From an uncultured Campylobacter sp. (GTDB taxonomy: Bacteria > Campylobacterota > Campylobacteria > Campylobacterales > Campylobacteraceae): 19,741 nt of DNA. The stretch is from contig NZ_CALIBF010000129.1 in the NCBI RefSeq assembly GCF_938045465.1, positions 1 through 19,741 on the forward strand. The letters are read 5' to 3'. How positions within the stretch are numbered: position 1 is the first letter of the stretch; every line of letters begins with the position of its first letter. This document shows positions 1 to 8,481 of the stretch, piece by piece. Under the pieces are notes generated by a model. The model saw only the letters and a program-made list of their open reading frames with translations. It did no database searches and was not told where the DNA came from. The position numbers and the translations under genes are program-made.

Positions 1-399
1 GCAAAAATTATTTAAAATTTGCAGTGCACAAAACGCCTTTTGAAATTTAAAAACGAGCCCGAGACGCACTTTAAAAATTGATGCGCGAGATTTAGACGCC
101 GAGTTTAAATCTCGCCATCATAACTATTTCAAAATTTTAAGCACAAAATTCAAACCATACTGATACGCGCCTCGCACCGAAGCGCTACGCCTCAAAATTT
201 AATATGTAAATTAAAACGGGCGTGAAATTATTGAGCGCCGAGGCTTTACGGGCTTTAAAATTTTAATACGCAGATTTAGGTCGAGAGGCACGCGTACAGC
301 CAGTCGCAGCCGTACACTTGAATTTTAAATCGCAAAACTTAAATTATAGAATTTAACGCGCCGAAGCGGGAGCTGAAAATCTAAAGCGCTCTGGCTGAC
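1..399. other. Gene-free A/T-word spacer downstream of lptB
   Basis: No convincing reading frame on either strand. It is made of short A/T words (AAATTTTAA-like) separated by GC-richer pieces, the same texture as the other spacers in the window. The only clear structure is a 10-bp inverted repeat at 85-115, listed separately. In C. jejuni, as I recall it, rpoN directly follows the lptB homologue; no rpoN-like sequence is visible here. Confidence 0.6.
85..115 (-). terminator. Inverted repeat, possible terminator of the minus-strand operon
   Basis: Perfect 10-bp arms GCGAGATTTA (85-94) and TAAATCTCGC (106-115) enclose an 11-base loop. On the minus strand the stem is followed within about seven bases by a run of five T. 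That would fit a late terminator for the S4-tsaE-lptB operon, but it lies almost 300 bases past the lptB stop and the stem is moderate in GC, so the function is uncertain. Confidence 0.35.
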
Positions 400-1122
400 T
401 TAGATGCTAAAATCCTCGCCGAGGTAGAATTTACGGACATTCGGATCGCTGGCTATCTCTTTTGCGGTACCGCCTGCGAACAGCTCGCCATCTTTGATGA
501 CGTAGGCGCGGTCGCAGATCGCAAGCGTCTCGCGTACGTTGTGATCGGTGATGAGTACGCCGATGCCGAGCTTTTTTAGGTCGCGCACGATGCTTTGGAT
601 ATCGTTAACGGCGATCGGATCGACGCCTGCAAACGGCTCGTCCAAAAGCAGAAATTTAGGCGTTATCATTAGGCTTCGCGCGATCTCGCAGCGTCTGCGC
701 TCGCCGCCGCTTAGACTCACGCCTTTGCGTTGGCGGATCGGCTCGATGTTGAGCAGATTTAACATCTCATCGACCTTACGTGAGGCTTCGGCTTTATTTT
801 TATAGGTAATCTCCGCGGCGAGCATTAAATTTTCCTCGACGCTAAGCTCCTTAAAAACGCTACTTTCCTGCGGTAGATAGCCTATGCCGAGCTTGGCGCG
901 CTTGTGAAGCGGAACCTTTGCGATGCTGCTCTCATTAAGCAAGATATCGCCACCGCTAGCGCTTATCAGCCCGCAGATCATATAAAACGTCGTGGTTTTG
1001 CCCGCTCCGTTGGGCCCTAGCAGCCCCACGATCTCGCCATTGTAAAGCTCTAGCGAGATTCCTTTGATGATCGGCGTGCCTTTTATGGTTTTTTTTAGAC
1101 CCCTGACTTCCAGTTTATGCAT
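400..1122 (-). CDS. lptB: LptB, lipopolysaccharide export ABC transporter ATPase
   Basis: This is the cytoplasmic ATPase that powers the LptB2FG complex, which pulls lipopolysaccharide or lipooligosaccharide out of the inner membrane. At 240 aa it has the usual LptB length. Visible motifs are Walker A GPNGAGKT (36-43), a Q-loop glutamine in YLPQESS (about 85), the signature LSGGE (137-141), Walker B LLLDEP (158-163) and the switch histidine in ITDHN (194). The segment LLDEPFAGVDP is typical of the LptB/YhbG branch. Its start overlaps the 3' end of tsaE by 8 bases, so it is the last gene of a translationally coupled minus-strand operon. LptF/LptG and the other Lpt genes are not in the window, which is normal for this class of bacteria. 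Confidence 0.93.
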   Translation of the reverse strand: MHKLEVRGLKKTIKGTPIIKGISLELYNGEIVGLLGPNGAGKTTTFYMICGLISASGGDILLNESSIAKVPLHKRAKLGIGYLPQESSVFKELSVEENLMLAAEITYKNKAEASRKVDEMLNLLNIEPIRQRKGVSLSGGERRRCEIARSLMITPKFLLLDEPFAGVDPIAVNDIQSIVRDLKKLGIGVLITDHNVRETLAICDRAYVIKDGELFAGGTAKEIASDPNVRKFYLGEDFSI

Positions 1123-1522
1123 AGCTTACCTCGTATTTTCGCCCTTGCGCGTGCGGCGTGATCCTCACTACGCAAAAATCAAGCTCATATTTTTTAAGTA
1201 AATTTATCAAATTTTCATCCGCCCATTCGATCAGATGAAGCCCCTCTTCAAATAAATTTTCAAATAGTCCGTTTTTTAAAATCCCCTCACAGCCGCCGTT
1301 ATAGATGTCGTAATGATAAATTTGGCCGTAGTTTTGCATGATCGAAAACGTAGGTGAGCTCACGTGCTCGTCTAACCCGTGAGCCCGCACGATCGCGCGC
1401 GCAAGAGTCGTTTTGCCGCTGGCAAGATCGCCGATTAACAATATTATGCCGCTTTTTGGCAGAGCCTGCACGAGGCGTGAAATTTCATCCTCGCCGCAGA
1501 TGAGTTCAAAGCTCTTGGACAT
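1115..1522 (-). CDS. tsaE: TsaE, tRNA t6A biosynthesis ATPase
   Basis: TsaE is the ATPase partner of the TsaB-TsaD complex that makes N6-threonylcarbamoyladenosine at position 37 of ANN-decoding tRNAs. The protein is 135 aa, the normal size. It has a P-loop GDLASGKTT (31-39), the family SSPTF motif (about 55-59), and the HLIEWAD segment (about 96-102) that holds the conserved tryptophan of this family. The 5' end overlaps the upstream S4-domain gene by 17 bases and the 3' end overlaps lptB by 8 bases, so all three are probably translated from one message. Confidence 0.92.
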   Translation of the reverse strand: MSKSFELICGEDEISRLVQALPKSGIILLIGDLASGKTTLARAIVRAHGLDEHVSSPTFSIMQNYGQIYHYDIYNGGCEGILKNGLFENLFEEGLHLIEWADENLINLLKKYELDFCVVRITPHAQGRKYEVSYA

Positions 1523-1751
1523 ACTTTGCCTGCTCGCTTTTGGGCGTATTTTTCGCGCTAGGAAAGGCTAGGACTTTAAAGCTTTGTTTTCTATCTAAAA
1601 AGCTTATCGTGATAACGTCGCCGATTTTAAGCTCTTTGGCGGGCTTTGCTACGACGCCGTTTACGGCCACGACGCCGCTTTTGCACATATCTTCGCTGAT
1701 GGCGCGCCGCTTGGTGATATTGACTGCGTTTAAAAATTTATCGATTCTCAT
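1506..1751 (-). CDS. Small S4-domain RNA-binding protein (RqcP/Hsp15-like)
   Basis: An 81-aa protein that is almost entirely one S4 RNA-binding fold. It starts [16 protein letters not shown], has the VxVNGxVAKPxxELKxGD core (about 32-52) and ends in a short lysine-rich tail. The start at 1751 was chosen because the S4 fold begins exactly there; a longer in-frame extension to 1898 runs into the divergent argG promoter and coding start and looks like shadow sequence. The short fold resembles RqcP/YabO, which stabilises tRNA on stalled large subunits during ribosome quality control, and also Hsp15. Which of the two it matches cannot be settled by eye. It is first in the operon with tsaE and lptB, diverging from argG across 88 bases. 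Confidence 0.85.
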   Translation of the reverse strand: MRIDKFLNAVNITKRRAISEDMCKSGVVAVNGVVAKPAKELKIGDVITISFLDRKQSFKVLAFPSAKNTPKSEQAKYVQEL

Positions 1752-1770
1752 AGGCGTGAGTTTAGCGATA

Positions 1771-1810
1771 TTTGCCTTAAAAGCAACTATTAAACTATTT
1801 TTGGTAGAAT
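1771..1810 (+). promoter_or_regulatory. Likely sigma-70 promoter of argG
   Basis: A -10 box TAGAAT at 1805-1810 is preceded directly by a T-run and a TGG (ATTTTTGG), as in Campylobacter sigma-70 promoters, which rely on an extended -10 region more than a -35 box. It sits 29 bases before the argG ATG, within the 88-base divergent gap. Assigned by pattern only. Confidence 0.5.
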
Positions 1811-1839
1811 TTCGCCAAATTTTACGTAAAGGATTTGAG

Positions 1840-3060
1840 ATGGCAAAAGATGTAAAAAAGGTCGTTTTGGCGTATTCCGGAGGACTAGATACTAGCATTA
1901 TTTTAAAGTGGCTAGGTGATACTTACGGCTGCGATGTGGTGACTTTCACCGCAGATATCGGTCAGAACGAGGATTTAGAGCCGATCAAAAACAAAGCTGT
2001 GAAGCTAGGCATCAAAAAGGAAAATATCTTCGTAGAGGATCTGCGCGAGGAATTCGTGCGCGATTACGTATTTCCGATGTTTCGCGCAAATGCCGTCTAT
2101 GAGGGCGAGTATCTTTTAGGCACATCGATCGCGCGCCCGCTGATCGCTAAAAAGCTAGTCGAAATCGCTAAAAAAACCGGCGCGGACGCCATAAGCCACG
2201 GTGCGACCGGTAAGGGTAACGACCAAGTCCGCTTCGAGCTTGGCGCATATGCGCTAAATCCCGATATTAAGGTGATTGCGCCGTGGAGGCTGTGGGATCT
2301 GAACTCTCGCGAGAAGCTTCTTGCTTACGCTAAGAAAAACGGCATCGACATCGCCTCAAAGCCCGGCAAATCGCCGTATTCGATGGATGCGAATATCCTT
2401 CATATCTCCTACGAGGGCTTGGTGCTGGAAGATCCCGCTCATGCGCCTGAGGAGGATATGTGGCGATGGACCGTGAGCCCTAAAAATGCGCCAGATAAGA
2501 GCGAGATCATCGAGATTGAATACAAGCATGGTGATCCTGTAAAGCTAAACGGTAAGGCGCTTAAACCGCACGAGATGCTAGCAGCGCTTAACGAGCTCGG
2601 CGCTAAAAACGGCATCGGTAGGCTTGATCTTGTAGAAAATCGCTACGTCGGCATGAAGAGTCGTGGTTGCTACGAAACTCCGGGCGGCACGATCATGCTA
2701 AAGGCCCACCGCGCGATCGAGAGCATCACGCTAGATCGCGGCGCGGCGCATCTAAAAGACGATCTAATGCCGCGCTACGCCGAGCTCATCTACAACGGCT
2801 TTTGGTTCAGCCCGGAGCGCTTGCTACTTCAAGAGCTGATAAACAAATCCCAAGAGCACGTAAACGGCAAGGTTAAGCTAGAGCTTTATAAGGGCAACGT
2901 GACCGTGCTGGGCAGGGAAAGCAAGAGCGATAGTTTGTTTAATACCGATTTCGTGACGTTTGAAGAGGATAAAGTTTTCAATCAAAAAGACGGCGACGGA
3001 TTTATCAAGCTAAGCGCGCTAAGATTTATCATCGCGGGCAAGAACGGACGCAAGCTTTAG
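1840..3060 (+). CDS. argG: Argininosuccinate synthase
   Basis: ArgG joins citrulline and aspartate with ATP to give argininosuccinate, the next-to-last step of arginine synthesis, in the cytoplasm. The 406-aa protein has the N-terminal PP-loop AYSGGLDTS (11-19), the FTADIGQ motif and [13 protein letters not shown], which contact ATP, citrulline and aspartate, and the family segment [17 protein letters not shown] near 285. The ATG at 1840 is preceded by AAAGGA (1828-1833) at six bases and is the family start; the frame is open upstream to 1540 but that part overlaps the divergent gene and has no ArgG character. A 174-base spacer separates it from rplI. Confidence 0.97.
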   Translation: MAKDVKKVVLAYSGGLDTSIILKWLGDTYGCDVVTFTADIGQNEDLEPIKNKAVKLGIKKENIFVEDLREEFVRDYVFPMFRANAVYEGEYLLGTSIARPLIAKKLVEIAKKTGADAISHGATGKGNDQVRFELGAYALNPDIKVIAPWRLWDLNSREKLLAYAKKNGIDIASKPGKSPYSMDANILHISYEGLVLEDPAHAPEEDMWRWTVSPKNAPDKSEIIEIEYKHGDPVKLNGKALKPHEMLAALNELGAKNGIGRLDLVENRYVGMKSRGCYETPGGTIMLKAHRAIESITLDRGAAHLKDDLMPRYAELIYNGFWFSPERLLLQELINKSQEHVNGKVKLELYKGNVTVLGRESKSDSLFNTDFVTFEEDKVFNQKDGDGFIKLSALRFIIAGKNGRKL

Positions 3061-3192
3061 CTGAAATTTTGCCGCAGGGCGTGCAGGCGGATTTCACAAA
3101 ACGAAATTTTAAAATTTTATCGGAAAAATGCGAGCGGCTGCGGGCTAATTTCATAAAATTTCACGAAATTTTAGATCCGCCCGCGCCGCTTA

Positions 3193-3211
3193 TAAAATTT
3201 TATAAATTTAA
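3193..3211 (+). repeat. 19-base A/T element upstream of rplI (copy 1)
   Basis: TAAAATTTTATAAATTTAA lies between argG and rplI, ending 23 bases before the rplI ATG. The identical 19 bases occur directly before the era ribosome binding site at 6003-6021, and a 16-base core recurs at 19295-19310. It could supply a TATAAA-type -10 box for rplI, or be one of the A/T words that fill this genome's spacers. Confidence 0.55.
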
Positions 3212-3234
3212 AGCTAAATTTAAAAGGATAATGG

Positions 3235-3678
3235 ATGAAAGTATTATTGATCAAAGACGTTAAGGGGCTCGGAAAGGCGGGCGAGGTAAAAGAGGTCAAG
3301 GACGGCTACGGCAATAACTTCCTAATCGGCAAAGGCTACGCTAGGGCTGCTACGACGGAGGTTTTGCGTAAATTTGAAGCGGATAAGAAAAAGCAGGCCG
3401 AGCTTGAAAAATATGAGGTCGCAAGCTTGCAAAAACTAGCCGAGGAGCTAGCTAAGATCCGCGTAAAGATCGTAAAGCAGACGGGCGAGAGCGGCGCGCT
3501 TTTCGGCTCGGTTACCAAAGATGAGATCGCAACCGCGCTAAAAGAGCAAAAGGGGATCGAAATCGATAAGAAAATTTTAGAGACCGAGGCTATCAAAACG
3601 ACCGGGATCTACGACGTAAATGCCAAGCTAAAGCACGGTATAAGCGCTAAATTTGAGATAGAGGTGGCTAGTGTTTGA
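3235..3678 (+). CDS. rplI: 50S ribosomal protein L9
   Basis: L9 binds domain V of 23S rRNA near the L1 stalk and helps hold reading frame. The 147-aa protein shows the N-terminal signature [23 protein letters not shown] (about 11-34; key G, K, D, Y, N and L residues kept), the long charged connecting helix (about 45-75) and the C-terminal domain from about 80. The ATG at 3235 follows AAAAGGA (3222-3228) at six bases. The stop overlaps the hslV start by eight bases, coupling the two. A run of rplI-hslV-hslU-era is, from memory, also found in C. jejuni. Confidence 0.96.
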   Translation: MKVLLIKDVKGLGKAGEVKEVKDGYGNNFLIGKGYARAATTEVLRKFEADKKKQAELEKYEVASLQKLAEELAKIRVKIVKQTGESGALFGSVTKDEIATALKEQKGIEIDKKILETEAIKTTGIYDVNAKLKHGISAKFEIEVASV

Positions 3679-4219
3679 AGCGACTACCATTTTAGCCTAC
3701 AAAGGCGCGAAGGGCTCCGTCATCGGCGGCGACGGACAGGTTACGTTTGGAAACACCGTCTTAAAGGGCAATGCGACTAAAATTCGAAAGATCGGCAAAA
3801 ATGGGGGCGTCTTGGCGGGCTTTGCGGGCAGCACCGCCGATGCGTTTAATCTTTTTGATATGTTTGAGAAGTGCTTAGATGGCGCAAAGGGCGATCTTTT
3901 AAGGGCAGTGATAGAATTTAGCAAACAGTGGCGCAAGGATAAGTATCTGCGAAAGCTCGAAGCGATGATGCTGGTGCTGGACCGCAAAAATATCTTTTTG
4001 CTTAGCGGCACGGGCGACGTGGTAGAGCCGGACGACGGCAAGATCGCGGCGATCGGAAGCGGCGGAAATTACGCTCTTAGCGCGGCGCGAGCTTTGGATA
4101 AATTTGCTAGCCTAGACGAAGAGGAGCTAGTAAAGCAGAGCCTTAAGATCGCGGGCGAGATTTGCATTTACACGAACGAAAACATCAAAACATACGCAAT
4201 TTGGGACGAAAAGAGATGA
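3671..4219 (+). CDS. hslV: HslV, proteasome-like protease subunit
   Basis: HslV forms the two-ring peptidase core of the HslUV (ClpYQ) ATP-dependent protease, using an N-terminal threonine as nucleophile. The 182-aa protein contains [14 protein letters not shown] (about 18-31), [14 protein letters not shown] (about 49-62), [10 protein letters not shown] and [17 protein letters not shown], all family hallmarks. The start is a GTG at 3671 within the end of rplI. It gives an N-terminus MFEATT, so the catalytic threonine is not at position 2 as in E. coli but behind four residues; the same short extension is known to me from Campylobacter and Helicobacter HslV. The stop overlaps the hslU ATG by four bases (ATGA). 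Confidence 0.95.
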   Translation: MFEATTILAYKGAKGSVIGGDGQVTFGNTVLKGNATKIRKIGKNGGVLAGFAGSTADAFNLFDMFEKCLDGAKGDLLRAVIEFSKQWRKDKYLRKLEAMMLVLDRKNIFLLSGTGDVVEPDDGKIAAIGSGGNYALSAARALDKFASLDEEELVKQSLKIAGEICIYTNENIKTYAIWDEKR

Positions 4220-5535
4220 TGACGCCAAAGCAGATCGTAGAGAAACTAGACGAATATATAATCGGACAAAATAGCGCCAAACGCACGATAGCGGTGGCTT
4301 TGCGAAATCGCTATCGCAGAATGGCGCTTGAAGATGAGATGAAAAACGAGGTGATGCCCAAAAACATCCTGATGATCGGATCTACCGGCGTGGGCAAGAC
4401 CGAGATCGCGCGCAGGCTTTCGAAGATGTTCGGACTTCCTTTTATCAAGGTCGAGGCTAGCAAATACACCGAGGTGGGCTTCGTGGGGCGCGACGTGGAG
4501 AGCATGGTGCGCGATCTGGCCGCCGCGTCGGTAAATTTAGTGCGCGGCGAGGAGTTTGAAAAAAACAAAGACAAGATCGATGATTATATCAAGCGTAAAA
4601 TTTTAGAAAAAGTCCTTCCGCCGCTTCCGCGCGGAGCAAGCGAGGAGAAGATTGCTGATTACGAAAAAAGCTATGAAAAGATGGCGGCTAAGCTTGAGCG
4701 CGGCGATCTGGACGATCTTAGTATCGAGATCGAAGTAAGCGAAAATGCGCTTGAATCAAATCCGAATTTGCCGCCCGAGATGGCGAATATGCAGGAAAGC
4801 TTCATTAAGGTAATCGGAATTTCGACGCGCAAGAGCAAAAAAGAGATGAAAGTAAAAGACGCCAAGGTTGCCCTTAAAAGCGAGGCTAGCGAGAAGGTCT
4901 TAGATATGGAGAGCATCAAAGCTGAAGCCGTTAGGCGCGCGCAAAATGAGGGCATTATCTTTATCGATGAGATCGATAAGGTGGCGGTTTCAAGCGGCAA
5001 TAGCGGCAGGCAGGATCCGAGCAAAGAGGGGGTGCAGCGCGATCTGCTTCCGATCGTGGAGGGCAGCAGCGTAAGCACGAAATTCGGCAATATCGACACC
5101 GATCATATCCTTTTTATCGCCGCGGGCGCCTTTCATATCAGCAAGCCGAGCGATCTCATACCCGAGCTTCAGGGGCGCTTCCCGCTTCGCGTCGAGCTTG
5201 ACAGCTTAGACGAGGCGGCGCTGTGCGAAATTTTAACCAAGCCAAAAAATTCGCTTCTTAAGCAGTACTCGGCGCTTTTAAAGACCGAGGGCGTGGAGCT
5301 GGAATTTAGCGAGGACGGGGTTAAAGCGATCGCGAAATTTGCGGCGAGCACGAACGAAAAGGTCGAGGATATCGGCGCTAGAAGGCTACATACGATAATG
5401 GAAAAGGTGCTTGAGGATATCAGCTTCGAAGCGGATAAGTTTAAAGGGCAAAAGATCGTCGTGGATGAGAAGCTCGTAAGCGAAAAGCTCGCAGGCATCG
5501 CAAGCGACGAGGATCTGGCGAAATACATTTTATAA
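4216..5535 (+). CDS. hslU: HslU, ATPase subunit of the HslUV protease
   Basis: HslU is the AAA+ hexamer that unfolds substrates and feeds them into HslV. The 439-aa protein has the N-terminal [17 protein letters not shown], Walker A GSTGVGKT (55-62), the pore motif region GFVGRDVE (about 92-99), Walker B IIFIDEID (247-254), the sensor region [11 protein letters not shown] and the C-terminal [20 protein letters not shown]. The last residues, DLAKYIL, match the tail that docks into HslV. The large insertion (I-domain, about 110-235) is lysine- and glutamate-rich as usual. ATG at 4216 gives the four-base overlap with hslV; a second ATG follows at once at 4219. Confidence 0.97.
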   Translation: MMTPKQIVEKLDEYIIGQNSAKRTIAVALRNRYRRMALEDEMKNEVMPKNILMIGSTGVGKTEIARRLSKMFGLPFIKVEASKYTEVGFVGRDVESMVRDLAAASVNLVRGEEFEKNKDKIDDYIKRKILEKVLPPLPRGASEEKIADYEKSYEKMAAKLERGDLDDLSIEIEVSENALESNPNLPPEMANMQESFIKVIGISTRKSKKEMKVKDAKVALKSEASEKVLDMESIKAEAVRRAQNEGIIFIDEIDKVAVSSGNSGRQDPSKEGVQRDLLPIVEGSSVSTKFGNIDTDHILFIAAGAFHISKPSDLIPELQGRFPLRVELDSLDEAALCEILTKPKNSLLKQYSALLKTEGVELEFSEDGVKAIAKFAASTNEKVEDIGARRLHTIMEKVLEDISFEADKFKGQKIVVDEKLVSEKLAGIASDEDLAKYIL

Positions 5536-6028
5536 GATCGCTAATCGCTGCTCTTAGAATTCTGTGGAGTCGCGGAATTTGACGGTTTTGAAAAATGCAA
5601 AGCGTTAGAATTTTAGGTTTGAGATTTAGCGAAATTTTAAAAATGCGCAGAATTTCGTCCTTTTAAATTTGGCGATACTTTAAAATTTTAAGTCTATAAA
5701 ATTCAGGAACGATCAAATTTATGCAGCGCTGACTATATATAATGTCGTCGTGGGATGAAATTTAAAATTTCGCAGATAATTTACGAAGTTGCAGGATTCG
5801 CGGCTCGCGAGATTTAAAGTGGATAGAATTCTGCGCCGAGGCGAGTAAAATTTATCGCTATCGCGCGGCTTGAAATTTTAAATTTTACCTGCTTATGTGA
5901 TGGCGGAATTTCAAATTTCAGCCGCTCGTGCAAGAGCCAGCCTGCGTAAAACGAGATTTTAAATTTGCCCATCGGAGCTTAGCGCTGCGGTCGCGAGCAG
6001 GATAAAATTTTATAAATTTAAGGAAAAT
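5536..6028. other. 493-base gene-free spacer between hslU and era
   Basis: No supported gene. It carries many A/T words, a perfect inverted repeat GAAATTTAAAATTTC at 5757-5771, a small TCGCG-gct-CGCGA hairpin near 5800, and a lone TATAAT at 5738-5743 with no clear -35 partner. In other campylobacters, as I recall, era follows hslU closely, so this spacer looks expanded rather than functional, though a small RNA cannot be excluded. Confidence 0.55.
6003..6021 (+). repeat. 19-base A/T element upstream of era (copy 2)
   Basis: Identical to the 19 bases at 3193-3211 before rplI. Here it runs straight into the AAGGA ribosome binding site of era (6020-6024). If its TATAAA were a -10 box the message would have almost no leader, so a spacer repeat or translation-initiation context is as likely as a promoter. 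Confidence 0.55.
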
Positions 6029-6898
6029 ATGAAAAGCGGATTTGTAACGCTCATCGGGCGGACGAATGCGGGCAAGAGCTCGCTGTTAAACTATCTCTGC
6101 GGCGAGAAAATTTCGCTCGTCTCGCACAAGATCAATGCCACGCGCCGCAAGATTAGCGGCATCGCGATGAACGGCGCAGATCAGGTGATTTTCACGGATA
6201 CGCCGGGGTTGCACGAAAGCGCCAAGCTGATGAATAAGCTGATGGTCGAAGTGGCGCTCGGGGCGATTGAGGGCTGCGATTTGGTGCTATTTTTGGCGCC
6301 CGTGCACGATGATACATCTGAATACGAGAAATTTTTAAATTTAAACGCAGGCACCAAACACATCGTGATTTTAACTAAAATTGACGAAGCAAACGACGAA
6401 AAGATCGTGCAGCGACTCCTGCAATATCAAGAATTTACCGATAAATTCGAAGCGATAATCCCCGTTAGCATCAAAAAAAAGGTCTATAAAAAGCAGGTTT
6501 TGGACGAAATTTGTAAAATTTTGCCCGAGCACGAGTATTTTTACGATCCTGAAATTTTAAGCGCGAGCAATGAGCGTGAAATTTATCGCGATTTCATACT
6601 TGAGGCGATCTTTGAGAGTATGAGCGACGAGATCCCATATTGCAGCGACGTCGTGATGGAAAAAGTGGTGGAAAAACCCGGTCTAATCTCGGTATATGCG
6701 CGGATCATAACGGACACCAATTCTCATAAAGAGATGTTGATCGGCAAAAATGGCGAGGCGATCAAGCGGATCGGAATTCGAGCCAAAAAGTTAATTTCAA
6801 ATTTTTCTAAGGTCAAAATTTACTTAAAATTAACAGTTTTTGTAAAAAAAAGCTGGAAAAATGACGAATTTATGGTAAAAACCGATTTTATCTATTGA
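6029..6898 (+). CDS. era: GTPase Era
   Basis: Era is a GTPase that binds the 3' end of 16S rRNA and helps 30S assembly. The 289-aa protein has the G1 loop GRTNAGKS (10-17; more usual is GRPNVGKS), effector segment around TRRKISGI (38-45), G3 DTPG (57-60) and G4 TKID (116-119). The C-terminal KH domain shows YSxE-type context and the GKNG loop in [13 protein letters not shown] (about 237-249). ATG at 6029 is preceded by AAGGA (6020-6024). The stop TGA (6896-6898) is followed by a 62-base gap before the pilus/secretion-like operon. Confidence 0.96.
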   Translation: MKSGFVTLIGRTNAGKSSLLNYLCGEKISLVSHKINATRRKISGIAMNGADQVIFTDTPGLHESAKLMNKLMVEVALGAIEGCDLVLFLAPVHDDTSEYEKFLNLNAGTKHIVILTKIDEANDEKIVQRLLQYQEFTDKFEAIIPVSIKKKVYKKQVLDEICKILPEHEYFYDPEILSASNEREIYRDFILEAIFESMSDEIPYCSDVVMEKVVEKPGLISVYARIITDTNSHKEMLIGKNGEAIKRIGIRAKKLISNFSKVKIYLKLTVFVKKSWKNDEFMVKTDFIY

Positions 6899-6923
6899 CA
6901 TTTTATTTTATTTCTATTAGTAT
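6895..6923 (+). promoter_or_regulatory. Candidate promoter of the Cts/MSHA-like operon
   Basis: A perfect TTGACA at 6895-6900 overlaps the era stop codon and is followed after 17 bases by TAGTAT (6918-6923, four of six matches to TATAAT). This precedes the first gene of the operon by 37 bases. A second possible -10, TAGAAA at about 6932, lies nearer. Campylobacter promoters usually lack a strong -35 box, so this is a tentative call; read-through from era is also possible. Confidence 0.3.
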
Positions 6924-6960
6924 TAGCAGCGTAGAAAATTTCATTTGGAAGTGGAGTGTT

Positions 6961-8481
6961 ATGGCAAAGAATAGTAAAAATGCTAGTTCGATTGTTGCGA
7001 TTAACAAAGTCACGCAAACCATATTCGGTCTAAGTGAGAATGAAGTTTTCGAGCACGACTTCTCAAAAGCGAATCGTGCGAAGGAAACTTACGTCTCATA
7101 TATTCCGTATAAGGATATAATGACTGCGACGGTTGAGATAAGCAGATCGGTAGAGGACGCGGATCTTTTAGATGCGATCGTCGTTAAGGTGTATGAGGAG
7201 CTGGGGCTTGACACCGCTTTGGATTACAAAATTACCTATAGTGAGGTAATAGGCGCTGGCGGCGATGATAGAATTTTCAACGTCTTTGTCGTAGATAATG
7301 CCAAACTCACTTCAGAATTCGATGCGATCGCCGCTAGGACGAACTACATCGACTATGTGGCTATGGCTCCGTTTTTATACGAGGGCTTGTATAATAGAGG
7401 CGTCCTAACTCGCGACGGAATCGACTGCTTCATCTACTTGCAGCGCGACGATGCGTTTTTGGTAGTGTATCAAAACGGCGAATATTTTCAATCTCGTCAA
7501 GTAAGATACAACCTAAAATTCTTACATGAAAAATATGTCGAGCTAGTCGGTAGCAGAGTCGATGAAGAGAGCTTTTATAGACTGCTCTCCAAACAGGGAG
7601 TAAATTTAGAAAATCCGACCGAACGCGATTATATGATCCAGATTTTTGACGATATGTTTTACTACATCAACGACGTGTTGAACGGTATTAGTAAAATTTA
7701 CAACGTCAATATTCAAAACGTTTATATCGGAACTGATATCGGTAAAATTCCTGCGATCGAGGTTTTTGTAGAAAATAATCTAAAGCTAAGATACAAGGAT
7801 TTTAATTTTAACGTTGCAATCAACGCAAAAGATTATCCGCTCACTCAGCTAGATATTTTGATGTTCTTGGTAGGTCAAGATTATTTAGTTACCAAAGATG
7901 ACGATCACAACTACTCGCCGTTTATGAGACCTCCGCCTTTGACTCAAAGATCAACCGGCAAGCTGATAGGCTATATGCTGCTAGGCTGCTTACTTGGGGC
8001 TGCATATCCTGCGTATAATTTTGGCTACGGCTATTATAATAATATGGTAGCTAATGATAAAACTAGCGAATATCAGGGATTAGAAGATCAGATGGTTCCT
8101 GCTAGAGCCGAAAGTGCGCGTTTGGATAAAGAGACTAAAGAGGTAAATGCCCAGGCTGCTAAGAGTGGCAAGGAGCTTAACGACAGGCGCGATCTAATTA
8201 ATGCCATCTTAGACAAGAAAAACAATTACGCTATGAAGGGTGTTTCTATTTTTGAGCTAACCAATATGGTCGTTAAAAATAAGGGCAATATGGTTAGGAT
8301 CGGTGATGAGAATAGGACTTTAACTGTTCAGGTGCGCACCAAAAACGATAAGCAGATGACCGAGCTTTTAGAGGATATCAGTAAAAAAGAGGTGTATGGC
8401 GTGGATACTAAAACAATCGCGCTACAAGAGGGTAATAAAACCGTCTTTTACGATAGTAATATCAGTGTGGAGGTTAAATAA
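6961..8481 (+). CDS. GspL/MshI-like PilM-PilN fusion protein of the inner-membrane assembly platform
   Basis: A 506-aa protein. Residues 1 to about 325 form a cytoplasmic region with actin-like PilM/GspL character (SIVAIN near the start, VNIQNVYIGTDIGKI around 255-270). A single membrane segment follows at about 335-355 (LIGYMLLGCLLGAAYPAYNF), then a coiled coil (about 365-420) and a small PilN-like periplasmic domain (about 430-506). This is the layout of GspL and MshI, which tie the cytoplasmic ATPase to the periplasmic platform. ATG at 6961 is chosen for the GGAG at 6953-6956; the frame is open 22 codons further up without a good start. It is first of the operon and its stop overlaps the next ATG by one base. 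The assignment rests on layout and gene order more than on strict motifs. Confidence 0.7.
   Translation: MAKNSKNASSIVAINKVTQTIFGLSENEVFEHDFSKANRAKETYVSYIPYKDIMTATVEISRSVEDADLLDAIVVKVYEELGLDTALDYKITYSEVIGAGGDDRIFNVFVVDNAKLTSEFDAIAARTNYIDYVAMAPFLYEGLYNRGVLTRDGIDCFIYLQRDDAFLVVYQNGEYFQSRQVRYNLKFLHEKYVELVGSRVDEESFYRLLSKQGVNLENPTERDYMIQIFDDMFYYINDVLNGISKIYNVNIQNVYIGTDIGKIPAIEVFVENNLKLRYKDFNFNVAINAKDYPLTQLDILMFLVGQDYLVTKDDDHNYSPFMRPPPLTQRSTGKLIGYMLLGCLLGAAYPAYNFGYGYYNNMVANDKTSEYQGLEDQMVPARAESARLDKETKEVNAQAAKSGKELNDRRDLINAILDKKNNYAMKGVSIFELTNMVVKNKGNMVRIGDENRTLTVQVRTKNDKQMTELLEDISKKEVYGVDTKTIALQEGNKTVFYDSNISVEVK

Noticed and set aside
1540..1839. N-terminal extension of argG by 100 codons
   Set aside because: It is the antisense of the S4 gene; ArgG begins at MAKDVKK with a good ribosome binding site at 1828-1833.
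1752..1898. N-terminal extension of the S4-domain protein
   Set aside because: It lies in the argG promoter and first argG codons, has no S4-like content, and the S4 fold starts exactly at MRIDKF (1751).
3069..3263. 64-codon plus-strand frame between argG and rplI
   Set aside because: Composed of A/T spacer words, no ribosome binding site, and it runs into the rplI start in another frame.
4671..5099. 142-codon minus-strand frame within hslU
   Set aside because: Shadow of hslU; serine- and leucine-rich translation typical of the antisense of GC-rich genes.
5738..5743. TATAAT in the hslU-era spacer as an era promoter
   Set aside because: It lies about 285 bases before era with no -35 partner, and such A/T strings occur by chance in this spacer.
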